The position numbers and the translations under genes were made by a program. DNA of 64,000 nt, from the NCBI RefSeq assembly GCF_903166585.1, contig NZ_CAESCM010000015.1, forward strand, positions 62,001 through 126,000, written 5' to 3'. Positions 1 through 9,451 of the stretch are shown here, in pieces (the first letter of the stretch is position 1; every line of letters begins with the position of its first letter). The notes under the pieces are model-generated. The model was not told the origin of the DNA. It saw only the letters and a list, made by a program, of their open reading frames with translations, and made no database searches. The DNA is from Pedobacter ghigonis (GTDB taxonomy: Bacteria > Bacteroidota > Bacteroidia > Sphingobacteriales > Sphingobacteriaceae).

Positions 1-134
1 ATGTAAATGCCTTAGATTCACTTCCAACTACTACATCCAAATCAATCGCAATTGCAAAAGGATTGGTTTACACAGTTTTACTGGATGGAACTAAAAAGAA
101 TGAACTCCAAATGCGTCTGGTTTCTACCAACTAA
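1..134 (+). CDS. 3' end of an unidentified protein gene
   Basis: An open frame enters from the left edge (frame beginning at base 3) and stops at TAA 132-134, giving the last 43 residues of a protein. The tail is rich in Thr, Ser and Lys with alternating hydrophobic positions, as in a beta-strand end of a secreted protein. No family can be named from so little. The next gene follows after 65 bases and has its own promoter box, so the two are probably separate units. Confidence 0.45.
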   Translation, partial: VNALDSLPTTTSKSIAIAKGLVYTVLLDGTKKNELQMRLVSTN

Positions 135-176
135 TTATTATTGCATTTCACTAGCATTTATTCCCTCCGATATTCA

Positions 177-184
177 TACTTTTG
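177..184 (+). promoter_or_regulatory. TAnnTTTG -7 box of the DedA gene
   Basis: TACTTTTG matches the Bacteroidota -7 consensus TAnnTTTG and ends 15 bases before the ATG at 200. No clear -33 TTTG is seen at the usual distance. Confidence 0.55.
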
Positions 185-199
185 CCCAAAATTAGATAA

Positions 200-865
200 A
201 TGGAATTACTACAGCAGCTTATAGACTTTATCCTCCACATTGATGTCCATTTAGCCGAAATTGTTAATGAATACCGTACCTGGACTTACCTTATTTTATT
301 CCTGATCATTTTCGCTGAAACCGGTTTTGTGGTAACACCGTTTCTTCCGGGCGATTCGTTGCTTTTTGCAATGGGTGCTTTAATTGCCGGCGAGCACGAA
401 ACAGGTTTAAATATCTGGGTGATGATGATTATTTTAATCGCTGCGGCCATACTAGGTAATACCGTTAACTATAAACTTGGAAGTGTTTTGGGTGCAGGGG
501 TTTTTAAAGAAAAGAACAAAATCTTAAAACTCAAATACTACCATCAATCGCACGAATTTTTTGAAAAACATGGTGGTAAAGCCATTATGCTGAGCAGGTT
601 TTTACCTATTTTCAGAACTATCGCTCCTTTTGTTGCTGGTATTGCCAAAATGCCTTTCGGCAGGTTTACATATTACAATATTATTGGCGGTATTACCTGG
701 ATTTTTGCCTTGTTAATTGGCGGGTATTTACTGGGACAGATTCCGGTAATCAAAAACAACTTTGAACTGGTGATTATCTTTATTGCCGTTGTAACCTTTG
801 TTCCTGCTATATGGGCTGCAATTAGAAGCCGTTTACAATCAAAAAAAACTGAAGAAGTTGTTTAG
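200..865 (+). CDS. DedA family (VTT domain) membrane protein
   Basis: This 221-residue protein has the DedA/VTT arrangement: an early hydrophobic helix with Glu40, the PGD loop at 50-52, a GNTVNY segment near 86-91, and the signature Arg-Phe-Leu-Pro...Arg-Thr around 133-140 followed by Ala-Gly at 146-147. The family acts in the inner membrane; members are linked to lipid scrambling or undecaprenyl-phosphate/phospholipid recycling and to proton-dependent membrane homeostasis. Which substrate applies here cannot be told. It is a single-gene unit with a -7 box upstream and a strong terminator right after it. Length is typical of the family. Confidence 0.9.
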   Translation: MELLQQLIDFILHIDVHLAEIVNEYRTWTYLILFLIIFAETGFVVTPFLPGDSLLFAMGALIAGEHETGLNIWVMMIILIAAAILGNTVNYKLGSVLGAGVFKEKNKILKLKYYHQSHEFFEKHGGKAIMLSRFLPIFRTIAPFVAGIAKMPFGRFTYYNIIGGITWIFALLIGGYLLGQIPVIKNNFELVIIFIAVVTFVPAIWAAIRSRLQSKKTEEVV

Positions 866-893
866 AATTTTTTCAAAATAAGAGATAAGAGAA

Positions 894-923
894 AAGAGGC
901 TTTAGCAATAAAGCCTCTTTTTT
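894..923 (+). terminator. Rho-independent terminator after the DedA gene
   Basis: An 11-bp perfect stem (894-904 with 909-919), a 4-base loop and a run of T follow the DedA stop by about 30 bases. Confidence 0.88.
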
Positions 924-992
924 GTTTGTAACTGTTTTAACGTAAATAAATAAATGGTTCAAATCAATTACCGTTAAGGTATAGCAGGTTCC

Positions 993-1949
993 TTAAATCT
1001 CTCTGCCAAGTGGTATGCCCTTCTCAAATTTTCGATCTATATCAGTTTCGGCTTTCTTTTCATCCGGAGTTGGTTCTAGCTTAATCAGGTTTTTAAGTAC
1101 GGGTTGTCCGGCATCAACCCATGCTGAGTACCAGAAAGAGCCAATTTCAAGTATGGCACTGCGCATTTGCTTTTCTACCATATTATTCATCCTGTCGTGA
1201 TAGCTTTTGGCATATTCTATCGAATACTGTTTTAAAATTGTATTATTCCTTTCCGAAAAACTATATTTCTTATCAGATGGGAAAGATGCATTTAAAGTAG
1301 CCTCAAAGGTTAAAACAGTATCTACCAGACTATGTGTATGTTTTACTATGCTCCATGCGGCTTTTAGTGGATTTTCGATATAAGCGGCCTTTCCCACCAC
1401 AAAGTTATACCGGGTAGAAAAAAGCTCGGGGAGAGGGCTTTCCCAGAAGGCATGAATACCTACCTGATTGGTTAACTGCCCATTGTGGTTGGCTGTGGTA
1501 TGCAGTGGAACGTGCGCATCGCCAATGTAGTGGCCCAAATCGGCTGAGTATTTTAAGATCTTAACCGAATCACGCGTTTTAAAAGCTTTAACTAAGCTAT
1601 AGTAGGTTCGCTGAATTTGCCAGGGTAAGATTCCGCTGGCGTTCAATTGCTTTTGACCGTATTTCGCAAGTGCATCGTTCCACTTCTCCGGAATGCTGTC
1701 AATAATTTTTTCATAGTTTTCGACATCCAGGTAATGCCTTGGTGCTTCTAAGGTATCGGCATACCTTCGCTTATCAGGATCTACAGCATGCTCGGTAATG
1801 TACTTTACATGCTTTTTGTAAAACCCAATCATATCAGCGGGCAGTGTAAAAACAGCAAGATTGTTGATTCTTTGATGTGCAAAGAAACCCCAGGAGGTGC
1901 AAAGAATAGGAGGGATGATTAACGCAATTAAAATCGTTAATCTTTTCAT
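993..1949 (-). CDS. S1/P1 nuclease / zinc-dependent phospholipase C-like protein
   Basis: A 318-residue exported protein. The signal peptide (about residues 1-19) would be removed just before Trp20, as in S1/P1 nucleases, where the new N-terminal Trp and a nearby His (here His25) bind the zinc cluster. Further ligand-like positions are visible: the HYLD segment at 72-75, the stretch with His140, Asp144, His146 and His150, and His166 in a GIHAFWE motif. The family hydrolyses phosphodiesters (nucleic acid or phospholipid) in the periplasm or outside the cell; the substrate cannot be decided here. Its charged C-terminal tail (about residues 295-318) lies beyond the catalytic core. Confidence 0.82.
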   Translation of the reverse strand: MKRLTILIALIIPPILCTSWGFFAHQRINNLAVFTLPADMIGFYKKHVKYITEHAVDPDKRRYADTLEAPRHYLDVENYEKIIDSIPEKWNDALAKYGQKQLNASGILPWQIQRTYYSLVKAFKTRDSVKILKYSADLGHYIGDAHVPLHTTANHNGQLTNQVGIHAFWESPLPELFSTRYNFVVGKAAYIENPLKAAWSIVKHTHSLVDTVLTFEATLNASFPSDKKYSFSERNNTILKQYSIEYAKSYHDRMNNMVEKQMRSAILEIGSFWYSAWVDAGQPVLKNLIKLEPTPDEKKAETDIDRKFEKGIPLGREI

Positions 1950-1974
1950 TGATGTGAATTTTTCAGGTTAAGAA

Positions 1975-2012
1975 CTATCATGGTTGTTCAGCTTAGCTGC
2001 CAACCACGATAG
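1975..2012 (-). terminator. Hairpin between the VOC and nuclease-like genes, possible terminator
   Basis: A 12-bp stem with one G-U pair (1975-1986 with 2001-2012) lies 24 bases past the stop of the VOC gene. The T-run after it on the minus strand is weak, so it could instead be a repeat hairpin. Confidence 0.45.
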
Positions 2013-2036
2013 CTTTTTAATCAATTTATGAAAAAT

Positions 2037-2462
2037 TTAAGCATTTTCCATTTTTTCCTTATCTAATTTTTTCATCTGCATCACTACAGCCATTACCCTT
2101 TGGGCTCTTTCGGGGTCGGCCATTAACTCGCCAATGTTGGATGGAATAATTTGCCATGAAAGGCCAAATTTATCTTTTAACCAGCCGCACATGCTTTCCT
2201 GCCCACCATCTTTAGTTAGGGTATCCCAGTAGTAATCTATTTCTTCCTGGCTATCGCAATTTACCATAAACGAAACCGCTTCGTCAAACTTAAATTGCGG
2301 TCCGCCGTTTAGTCCCATAAATTTACTTCCGTTAATTTCGAAAGTAACTACCATAGGGGTAACCTGGGTAATTTTCGAATCTTTAAAAACAGTACAATAA
2401 TAGTTTGCTGCTGCTTCGGCCTGTCCGTCAAACCAAAGGCATGTTACAAGTCCTTTTGTCAT
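2037..2462 (-). CDS. VOC family protein (PhnB-like)
   Basis: A 141-residue cytosolic protein of the vicinal oxygen chelate superfamily, PhnB / 3-demethylubiquinone methyltransferase-like subgroup. The N-terminal motif LWFDGQAEAAANYY and the WQI-P segment near the C-terminal half are typical of this subgroup, in which a beta-alpha-beta-beta-beta module is repeated. Many members have no known reaction, and metal binding cannot be assumed. It appears to be monocistronic: 150 bases of mostly repetitive spacer lie upstream and a hairpin lies downstream. Confidence 0.85.
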   Translation of the reverse strand: MTKGLVTCLWFDGQAEAAANYYCTVFKDSKITQVTPMVVTFEINGSKFMGLNGGPQFKFDEAVSFMVNCDSQEEIDYYWDTLTKDGGQESMCGWLKDKFGLSWQIIPSNIGELMADPERAQRVMAVVMQMKKLDKEKMENA

Positions 2463-2561
2463 TTTGTTTTGTTGTTGGATTTTTGTTAGTACAAGTTAAG
2501 CAAGATCTGAACAGCAGATGGGGCGTAAAAGAGACTTTTTAAGGGGGCGATAAGACCATAT

Positions 2562-2601
2562 AGAGCTCAAAGATTAAAGCTCGGAGACTAAAGCTTAAAG
2601 C
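2562..2601. repeat. Short repetitive spacer phrase (aaagct family)
   Basis: Degenerate repeats of a gagctcaaagattaaagct type lie between the DUF1569 and VOC genes. They resemble the other phrase-like repeats in this window and carry no coding signal. Confidence 0.5.
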
Positions 2602-2613
2602 ATACTTAATAAA

Positions 2614-3066
2614 TTAAGCACCGAATTGCGAAAGATGGTGGTCTAAATGTTTATAAAACATGTTGTTCCATTCGGTTTTGTTAAGTACGCCGAAAGAGTG
2701 CGATTCTTTTCCTTCGAAATGGTTTTCTCCCAATTGCTGTGTTTTCTGCAGGTAGGCTATAAGGCGCGCTTTCTCCTTTTCAAAATTTCTTTCGTCTTTA
2801 ATAATGAACTGAGGTCCGGTTGGATTATTTTTCGAATAAGGCTTTTCGCTTACCACTTTGTTTTTAGCCAGGGTTTTTAAAAGGAATTTCACGAACCTGC
2901 CAGGTTTAGGATGGATATTATCGTAAACCAATTCGTAGGTTACATTGCAATGCGCCAGCATTTGTACTACGTTCATTTTGCCCCAAAGTTGTGGGGTAGT
3001 TGGCGTAAGCTTGTTTATTCTTTCAATAATTTCGCTAGTTACTGCGGGTTGGAAAATGTTCTTCAT
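2614..3066 (-). CDS. DUF1569 protein, DinB-like fold
   Basis: A 150-residue protein with the DUF1569/DinB-like four-helix pattern. The MNVVQMLAHC segment places His39 at the position of the first metal ligand in the DinB superfamily, and the C-terminal YKHLDHHLSQF segment (His140, His143, His144) supplies the others. DinB-like proteins are metal-dependent, thiol-linked enzymes or stress proteins; the reaction of DUF1569 members is unknown. It ends about 150 bases upstream of the VOC gene, so co-transcription is possible. Confidence 0.82.
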   Translation of the reverse strand: MKNIFQPAVTSEIIERINKLTPTTPQLWGKMNVVQMLAHCNVTYELVYDNIHPKPGRFVKFLLKTLAKNKVVSEKPYSKNNPTGPQFIIKDERNFEKEKARLIAYLQKTQQLGENHFEGKESHSFGVLNKTEWNNMFYKHLDHHLSQFGA

Positions 3067-3136
3067 GTCTATTTATGTTAATTGTATTATGTATACGCTA
3101 ATTATGAAATGCTTGTTAAAGTTATATTAAAGCACT

Positions 3137-3173
3137 TGCATTACGATTCCCAATCAAGTTGGGAGTGACGGTC
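3137..3173. repeat. REP-like palindrome
   Basis: A short interrupted palindrome (GATTCCCAA...TTGGGAGTGACGG) lies between two minus-strand genes. It resembles the dispersed GTCA-TTCCC type palindromes found between genes in many bacteria. Confidence 0.5.
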
Positions 3174-3181
3174 CTCTAAAT

Positions 3182-4414
3182 CTAATTCCTTAACATTTTA
3201 AATGAAAACCAGCCCAGTAAGCCAATAATCAAGGCCATTAAAACCCAAAGCCAGGCTTTGTTTTCAAATAAAGGTTTAGCTGTTTTAACCGAGTAGGCCG
3301 GGTTTAGCTGTTCTTCGCCAATGCTTAGTGAATTTAGGTTTGCAGGTATTTTATTTTCAAATTTGTCGATCTCGTAACTAGGGGCTATCGCTTTGTTGTT
3401 ACCATAATACAAAGCGTAAGGCAGTTTTGGGTCATCAAAACGGGCAACCAATTCATAAATACTGCCTTTTAAAGCTAAAGCACTTAAACGTAATGGCTTA
3501 TTATCATTGTTTTGGATGGTAATCTTCAGTTTTGAAGTTAGGGTATTCGGAAAGCTAAATGCAGTTTTTTCGATAGAGCTAATGGTACCGGTGTAAAGCT
3601 CCATGTAATTGTACTGCATGCCTTTATCGGTTTTAAAACTATCGGTAGCGTATTCAATTTTGAACGAGCGGTAAAAATCAAAATCGCTCTGTGCATTTAA
3701 ACTCAATTGCGATACCGGTACAGGATTGGTTAAATGGATATCGATAATAGTTTCCTTGTGCACTGCATCGTTTTTGATATTGTACGATTGATATTTAATA
3801 TCCTGGAATACACCTTTTATGGTATCTGTTTTTAGCATTTTTGTGGCTAAAAGCTCTGGTTGGGTACTGTTTTTTACCGCGAGCCGAAAATAGGCGTATT
3901 TCGCATCCGGGAAATTTATCCTGGTAAAATGATAGTGGGTAAACTGGTTTTTGATCGACAAAATCCGGTAATCTTTTACAATGGCAAACCAGTTTTGATT
4001 ATCGTTACTGCCTTCGAGCGTAACTTTCCAGTCGAAATTTTCCTGCTTGAAGTCGAGATTTATCTGGTTAATTACGCCACTTGCCGAAGGCTGAAAAGTA
4101 TAATAATAAGTGTTGTTTGCTGAACTTTGGTTCAGCTGTTTAAAAACGATTTCCTGTGTATTAATCCGATTATCGCGTTGTTTTAACAGATAAGGGACCT
4201 CAACGGTATCTTTCCCCTTAATGCCAAAAATGCGCAGATCTTCAAAACCCGGCTTTAGCTTTTGGTATATGGGGTTGGGCAGTATGATACTGTGCCAGAT
4301 AGTTTGTACACCTGTAATTTCCCTTTTTAACGGGTAGGGTGCAGTTTGGGCATTTGCAGCTATTGTGCAGGGTAAAAGCCAAAAAAGCAGCTTAGTTTTT
4401 AGTCTCCACATCAT
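3182..4414 (-). CDS. DUF3999 family protein
   Basis: A 410-residue envelope protein: a signal peptide (about 1-22), a large beta-rich ectodomain and one C-terminal transmembrane helix (about 389-408) with a short basic tail. The order and the neighbour fit DUF3999, which usually sits beside a DUF2339 protein. Its start (ATG at 4414, a second ATG at 4411) overlaps the end of the DUF2339 gene by 23 bases, so translation is probably coupled. The molecular role of the pair is unknown; the topology suggests a membrane complex with a periplasmic face. Confidence 0.8.
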   Translation of the reverse strand: MMWRLKTKLLFWLLPCTIAANAQTAPYPLKREITGVQTIWHSIILPNPIYQKLKPGFEDLRIFGIKGKDTVEVPYLLKQRDNRINTQEIVFKQLNQSSANNTYYYTFQPSASGVINQINLDFKQENFDWKVTLEGSNDNQNWFAIVKDYRILSIKNQFTHYHFTRINFPDAKYAYFRLAVKNSTQPELLATKMLKTDTIKGVFQDIKYQSYNIKNDAVHKETIIDIHLTNPVPVSQLSLNAQSDFDFYRSFKIEYATDSFKTDKGMQYNYMELYTGTISSIEKTAFSFPNTLTSKLKITIQNNDNKPLRLSALALKGSIYELVARFDDPKLPYALYYGNNKAIAPSYEIDKFENKIPANLNSLSIGEEQLNPAYSVKTAKPLFENKAWLWVLMALIIGLLGWFSFKMLRN

Positions 4415-6761
4415 CTATAATTAAATGTTTGTACTTGTTGTAAAGGAAAGAAATGATCAGCAGTAATACCCCCAGCGATACGAAAACAATGGTTTTTGAA
4501 ATGGTACTGAGGTAGGCAATGTCGTAAACAAAAAGCTTGATCAGCGTAATACCAAACAGAACCATTGCCCCAATACGCAGGTGTTTTTTGTTTTTGGCTA
4601 AACCAATACCTATCAAAAATAGAGAATACGAACCCCAAAGGATGCTTAAACCTAATTTATAGTTACCATCTAAACCTGCCAATGCTAAAATGTTAATCAA
4701 TTCGCTGCTTACTACCCATAAAATTGAAATGTAAAGCAGGTAATCGAAGGCAGTTTTGAAGCTACTTTTAAACAGACCAGAATTGATTAACCTGTAGAAG
4801 ATCACAATTAACAAAGCAAAGAAAGCGATAGCAACATAGCGGATGCCAATATTGAAGGCACCAATACTGAAATAGTTACTATCGGGGAATAAATATTCAT
4901 CCCTTAGTCCGCTTAAATTGTAAAGGCCGTTGGTTAAAAATAAGGTAATAATCAGTAAGTTGATCACCAGGCAGGCAATTGCAAGCTCGCTGCTTTTTAG
5001 CTTTTTTAGATTAACATAAGACAAAGCAGCAGCAAAAAACAGGGTGTAGATATAAATCCAGGCTATTTTTAATTTTTCGTAGTTGTAATTGTAGGTATAG
5101 CTAACATAGTCTGCATTTGTTTTTGGGTGCGTGTTTATTTTAGAGATTTCGAAAAGGTTATTAAAATGTTTCGAAATCTCCAGTGAGAAAGTAATATACA
5201 CTACAAACAATAATATTGAAGGAATGCTGTAACTCAATATCTGGCGCATCCAGATCCATTCGGCAGATTTCCCGGTTTCTTTTTTGCTGATGCTGAACAT
5301 CCAGCTAAAACTGCCAATAAAAATAACTGCCGTTAAGAAACCCACATTAAATATCGGTTTAACGATCTGATAACTGCCATAGTAACTTGCATAAGTGGCC
5401 CAGTCTTCTAAAAGGCTTAAAAAGGCAAGAAAGATCAGCGGAAAAGAAAGCTTTTCGTAGATAGCAATTTGTTTAACCCTACCCAGATAAAAGAGTATGG
5501 CCGCCTCAACAGTCCAGAATATAGTTACCCAACCGCCATCTAACTGCACCGGAACAGCCATGGTAATAAAGGTAATAACCAAAGCCAGGATAAGATAAAA
5601 CAGGTTTTTATCGGCCAGTTGTCTTTTGTAAATAATTAAGCTTACCACAAAATGAATTATCCCGTTGGCAAGGGTAAACAAGCCTAAAAATTCTGCACTA
5701 TTTTTATTGTCGGCTATAATTAAATAACCCATGCCGTAAAAAATGAAGGCATTTAGGAGTATGATGACTACATCGCTTAGGCCGAATACTTCTCTCTTAA
5801 TGACTTTATAAGCGAGGTTAGTGATGTAGAAAGTAATAAAGAATATCGATGCAAACAGCAGGGCAAGGCCAAAGTACTGGTTCTCAATATTTAAATCAAA
5901 GCGCCAGGCAGAAAAAATGAGCCAGCTTAATCCGAAAGAGACATAAAATAAAGGTTTCCAGTATTTTTTAAAGCTCAATACCAAAATACCGATATTGATA
6001 ATTGCCATGTAGCTAAATAAAACCCCTACTTTGCCAGAGCCATCACTTAATAAGAACGGCACAGCATAGGCGCCTACCAGACCAATGTGGGCAATAACCT
6101 GTTTATTGTATTGAATTGCTGCAACTACAGTGAAGGAGGTGAAAATCACCATCAGGCCAAAGGCAAGTGCCTGCGGAATCAGTGCGTAAAAATCGTAAGC
6201 GGCATAGGTAATAAAATACATGATGGCAATGGCACCACTAACCAGCACTGCTGAAAAGTTTTCGTATTTGGCCTTTAATTTAATGGCAAAGCCCATTAAA
6301 CCTGCCCCCATGGCATAGCCCAAAACAATACGGGTTAGGGGGCTAATCATATCGTGATCGATGGCGTATTTTGCGCCAATGGCTACACCGATGATTAAAA
6401 TCAGGATACCTATTTTACTGATCAGATTCTCGCCAATGAACTTTTCGAAATCTGATTTAACTATATTTTCGCGCTTAAAGCGGTCGGCGAAATTAGGCTG
6501 TAACGGATTTTGAGGAGTAGGAAAAGGCGAAGGAACCGGCTGGGGAGTTGCTGCATGTGGTATTACCGGATTTGGTGGTGTATTTTTTGGAGGCGGTACA
6601 AAGGTAGGTTCAGCAGCTATAGGCGCACTTACTGATCCCGGTGATTGTAAAGCCCTAACTTCTTGTCTTAACGCCTGAATTTCAGCTTCGAAACTTTGTT
6701 GCCTCAACAATAAATTTTCGAGCTTAACTAAAAGCAGGTTTATTTTTTCCGAATTATCCAT
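4392..6761 (-). CDS. DUF2339 multi-pass membrane protein
   Basis: A 789-residue protein. Residues about 4-40 form a heptad-like coiled coil, residues 43-95 are a Pro-rich linker, and the rest is a long series of roughly 20 hydrophobic helices. The first helix is preceded by the SDFEKFIGENLISKIGILI segment, typical of DUF2339. The family is widespread in Gram-negative bacteria and of unknown function. Here it heads a two-gene unit with DUF3999. The cytoplasmic coiled coil suggests oligomerisation or a partner on the inner face; this is inference. Confidence 0.85.
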   Translation of the reverse strand: MDNSEKINLLLVKLENLLLRQQSFEAEIQALRQEVRALQSPGSVSAPIAAEPTFVPPPKNTPPNPVIPHAATPQPVPSPFPTPQNPLQPNFADRFKRENIVKSDFEKFIGENLISKIGILILIIGVAIGAKYAIDHDMISPLTRIVLGYAMGAGLMGFAIKLKAKYENFSAVLVSGAIAIMYFITYAAYDFYALIPQALAFGLMVIFTSFTVVAAIQYNKQVIAHIGLVGAYAVPFLLSDGSGKVGVLFSYMAIINIGILVLSFKKYWKPLFYVSFGLSWLIFSAWRFDLNIENQYFGLALLFASIFFITFYITNLAYKVIKREVFGLSDVVIILLNAFIFYGMGYLIIADNKNSAEFLGLFTLANGIIHFVVSLIIYKRQLADKNLFYLILALVITFITMAVPVQLDGGWVTIFWTVEAAILFYLGRVKQIAIYEKLSFPLIFLAFLSLLEDWATYASYYGSYQIVKPIFNVGFLTAVIFIGSFSWMFSISKKETGKSAEWIWMRQILSYSIPSILLFVVYITFSLEISKHFNNLFEISKINTHPKTNADYVSYTYNYNYEKLKIAWIYIYTLFFAAALSYVNLKKLKSSELAIACLVINLLIITLFLTNGLYNLSGLRDEYLFPDSNYFSIGAFNIGIRYVAIAFFALLIVIFYRLINSGLFKSSFKTAFDYLLYISILWVVSSELINILALAGLDGNYKLGLSILWGSYSLFLIGIGLAKNKKHLRIGAMVLFGITLIKLFVYDIAYLSTISKTIVFVSLGVLLLIISFLYNKYKHLIIDDVETKN

Positions 6762-6834
6762 CCAATATCTGATTTGCGTAACTTATTTTATTAAATATAG
6801 GAAATGAATTTTTATAAGGTCAGGAAATTATTTC

Positions 6835-7443
6835 CTACGCCAGTAACAGCGCTGAATAAAAGGCTACAAATTCGCGAACCAGTGAATAACCATCGCGCCA
6901 CTCTAAATATTCGGGACTGGCACCAAAAACCTTATCAAAACCATTTTTCCTGAAAAGCATTTTGGTGCGGGTAATGTGGTAATATTGCGAAACCACAATG
7001 ATACTTTCAATATGGTAGTTGCTTTTTAGTTTTGCGGTGTTTTGTACTGTTTTTAAGGTGTTATCGCCCTGGTTGTCGGTAATAATGGCAGCAGCTGGAA
7101 CACCCTTTCCGATCAGGAAATCACGCATTTTATCGCCTTCATTAAAACCTTCCTGGCCGTGCCCACCACTTACAAAAAGCATTTTTACCCGCCCGTTTTT
7201 ATACAGGCTAAGCGCACGTTCCAGTCTTTTTTGCAACCTTTCTGATAAAGTGCCATCTTCATTTACTTTATTGCCTAACACCACACCTAAATCGGCATTT
7301 TGTGGGGTGTTGTTCATGCCATCGATAATGGTAACACTGATGTGGATGCCAAACCAAAGTAAGATGAGGATGATGAATGCTTTTGTAACTGGGCTGATTT
7401 TCAATTTACGGCCTTTAAAAACAGGCTGATGTCTTGTGTCCAT
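6835..7443 (-). CDS. YdcF/SanA-like DUF218 protein
   Basis: A 202-residue protein with one N-terminal membrane anchor (about 22-41) followed by a DUF218 domain. The core motifs are visible: GVVLGNKV, the VSGGHGQEG turn, and the SQYYHITRTK segment near the end. DUF218 proteins (SanA, YdcF, ElyC) are associated with envelope integrity and peptidoglycan or lipid-carrier metabolism. The gene start overlaps the end of the upstream hydrolase gene by 43 bases, so the two are one operon and probably coupled. Confidence 0.85.
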   Translation of the reverse strand: MDTRHQPVFKGRKLKISPVTKAFIILILLWFGIHISVTIIDGMNNTPQNADLGVVLGNKVNEDGTLSERLQKRLERALSLYKNGRVKMLFVSGGHGQEGFNEGDKMRDFLIGKGVPAAAIITDNQGDNTLKTVQNTAKLKSNYHIESIIVVSQYYHITRTKMLFRKNGFDKVFGASPEYLEWRDGYSLVREFVAFYSALLLA

Positions 7444-8381
7444 TCGGTTTTATATTGGGTTAGGTAGTTGTCATGACCGGCTAGAGGATAGGTGCGTAGG
7501 GTTTTAATTCCTTTCAGGTTGTTGAAAATTTCGTTTATCTCATTGCGTGAAACCCGGGTATCTTTTTCTCCGTATAAGAGCAAAGTGGAACATTTTATAC
7601 TTTTTGCATCATCAACAGGACGCAGTTTAAAACCATTAAAATGATGTTGAAAGCCTCCCCAAAACACCAGGATATTGGCGAGCGGGAAAGCCGGAATATG
7701 TAAAATTTTAAATCTGGCCTGGGTTGTTTTTAACAGACTGCTGTAAGGACATTCCATAATAATCGCAGCAGGATTGATTTTAAAATCGTTCAGTGCTTTC
7801 AAAGTAGCTACGGCCCCCATAGAAGTGCCAAACAAAATAATTTGCTTTTTTTCAGTTTGTTTAACGTATTGGTAAACGGTTTTAACTTCCTCTGCTTCGG
7901 CAAAACCAATGGTAGTTTCATTGCCTTCCGAACCACCCGAACCCATAAAATCGACCAGCATCGTATTATAGCCTAACTGGTAAAAAATGTTAGCCTTGTT
8001 TATCAACCCTGATTTTGACGCGCTGTAACCATGAAACATAATTACAGTACCCTTTGCCTCGGGGTGTTTAATAAACCAGCATTCTAATTTTTTATTGCTT
8101 TGTAGTTTAATAGTGGTATAGGGTAAATCTGGTTTCTTTTTATTCTCCGGACGGGGATTTGATACCCCGGTAAAAAGTGTCTTTATTTTTTCAGCTGGCG
8201 AGAGTTGCTCTGGCTTAGCGGTTTTGGCTACTTTTAGTGTGGTATAATGCGTGAGTTGGTAAGCCTGGTTATAGGCAATGATGTTTGCGAATACAAATAG
8301 GATTATCAGTACCCATAATAAGGTTTTAATTGTGCCCCGTAAAGATTTCTTTGGGATTCGGTTTTGTGATTTAACAGACAT
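7401..8381 (-). CDS. Membrane-anchored alpha/beta hydrolase
   Basis: A 326-residue serine hydrolase. An N-terminal helix (about 19-37) anchors it, and the catalytic domain follows from about 85. The oxyanion-side motif FHGYS (116-120), the nucleophile elbow GTSMG (Ser187), Asp274 in GEKD and His303 in AGHD form a complete predicted triad. The closest type is the BAAT/YqkD-like family acting on acyl esters or thioesters; the substrate is unknown. It overlaps the YdcF-like gene downstream and lies 9 bases after the M28 peptidase gene, making a three-gene envelope operon. Confidence 0.85.
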   Translation of the reverse strand: MSVKSQNRIPKKSLRGTIKTLLWVLIILFVFANIIAYNQAYQLTHYTTLKVAKTAKPEQLSPAEKIKTLFTGVSNPRPENKKKPDLPYTTIKLQSNKKLECWFIKHPEAKGTVIMFHGYSASKSGLINKANIFYQLGYNTMLVDFMGSGGSEGNETTIGFAEAEEVKTVYQYVKQTEKKQIILFGTSMGAVATLKALNDFKINPAAIIMECPYSSLLKTTQARFKILHIPAFPLANILVFWGGFQHHFNGFKLRPVDDAKSIKCSTLLLYGEKDTRVSRNEINEIFNNLKGIKTLRTYPLAGHDNYLTQYKTEWTQDISLFLKAVN

Positions 8382-8390
8382 GTGGCAGCT

Positions 8391-9311
8391 TTAAATTTTA
8401 ACCAGTGTTTTAAATACGCCGTCAATAACTTTGGCCATCCGGTTAATATCGAGTGTTTCCATGGTATCGGTAACCTTGTGATAGTTTTTATTCCGGTAAA
8501 AAGAAGTGTCGGTAATCATTAAGGCACTGTAGCCGAATTTCCAGTAATTTAAATGATCAGAAAAATCGATACCCGGCAAGGATGTTGGGCCGCTAAAGGT
8601 TTTAGTGAGGATGGTATTCGCTTTTTTAAAACCCGAAGTAAAGCTGTTGGCAAATTTGCCTGCACTAAACTTTTTAACCAGGGTAATGTAATCGCCCTTG
8701 TTGCCATAAAACCATGATAAAATGTCCAGTGGGTAAGACTGCGATTTCTTTTCTGTTTTAAAGTAGCCGATCATTTCTAATGAGAGCATACCATATACCT
8801 CAATTTTATTGCTTTTGAGCCATTTGGCGTGGATATAACTTCCCATATTTTCGGTCCGGAAATAGGGTGGCTCTTCTAAGGTATAGGCTACTAAATCTAC
8901 CCTGTGGTTTAACTTCTGGCCTTTTAACATCCTGGCCAGTTCTAAAAGGCCTGTTACGCCGCTTGCATTATCATCTGCACCTTCTTGCTCGCCGCAACTA
9001 TCGTAATGTGCACCTGCAATTATCCGTTTTTGGTTTTGTGTACCGAAAGAACAGATTACGTTTTTATAGATCTTTTGATCTACTGTATATTCCTGAATGA
9101 ACACACTATCGGCATATTTCTTAAACACCGACCGGATGTAATCGGCTGTTTGGTTTAGCTGATCGATATTTTGATGACTGCGGTATTTTGACGTTTTGGT
9201 TAGGGCTTTTAAATGTGCTTTTATCACCACTGTATCGGGCAATGCAGCCGACCTACACCAAGTTGCTGATAGTAAGCATAAACTTAAAATTAAGATTTTT
9301 GAGCGCGTCAT
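8391..9311 (-). CDS. Secreted M28 family metallopeptidase
   Basis: A 306-residue zinc exopeptidase. The ATG at 9311 is chosen because the signal peptide (about residues 1-22) begins directly there; a longer frame would need a TTG start. M28 ligands can be read in order: the AGAHYDS motif (His), GADDNASG (bridging Asp), the Glu-Glu pair in LEEPPY, a Glu in SLEMIGY, and the late His in FSDHLNYW. The family removes N-terminal residues from peptides in the periplasm or outside. It leads the operon with the hydrolase and YdcF-like genes. Confidence 0.87.
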   Translation of the reverse strand: MTRSKILILSLCLLSATWCRSAALPDTVVIKAHLKALTKTSKYRSHQNIDQLNQTADYIRSVFKKYADSVFIQEYTVDQKIYKNVICSFGTQNQKRIIAGAHYDSCGEQEGADDNASGVTGLLELARMLKGQKLNHRVDLVAYTLEEPPYFRTENMGSYIHAKWLKSNKIEVYGMLSLEMIGYFKTEKKSQSYPLDILSWFYGNKGDYITLVKKFSAGKFANSFTSGFKKANTILTKTFSGPTSLPGIDFSDHLNYWKFGYSALMITDTSFYRNKNYHKVTDTMETLDINRMAKVIDGVFKTLVKI

Positions 9312-9451
9312 TAGTTGAGTTATGGAATACGAATATAACAAATTCGAAAATTACAAGCAGCCATAATAACTTGTTTTATGGAATGATAATGACTTTAGGG
9401 AAACCCGATCGATATAGATTTTTAATACATTTACAGCAAAATACAGTTACT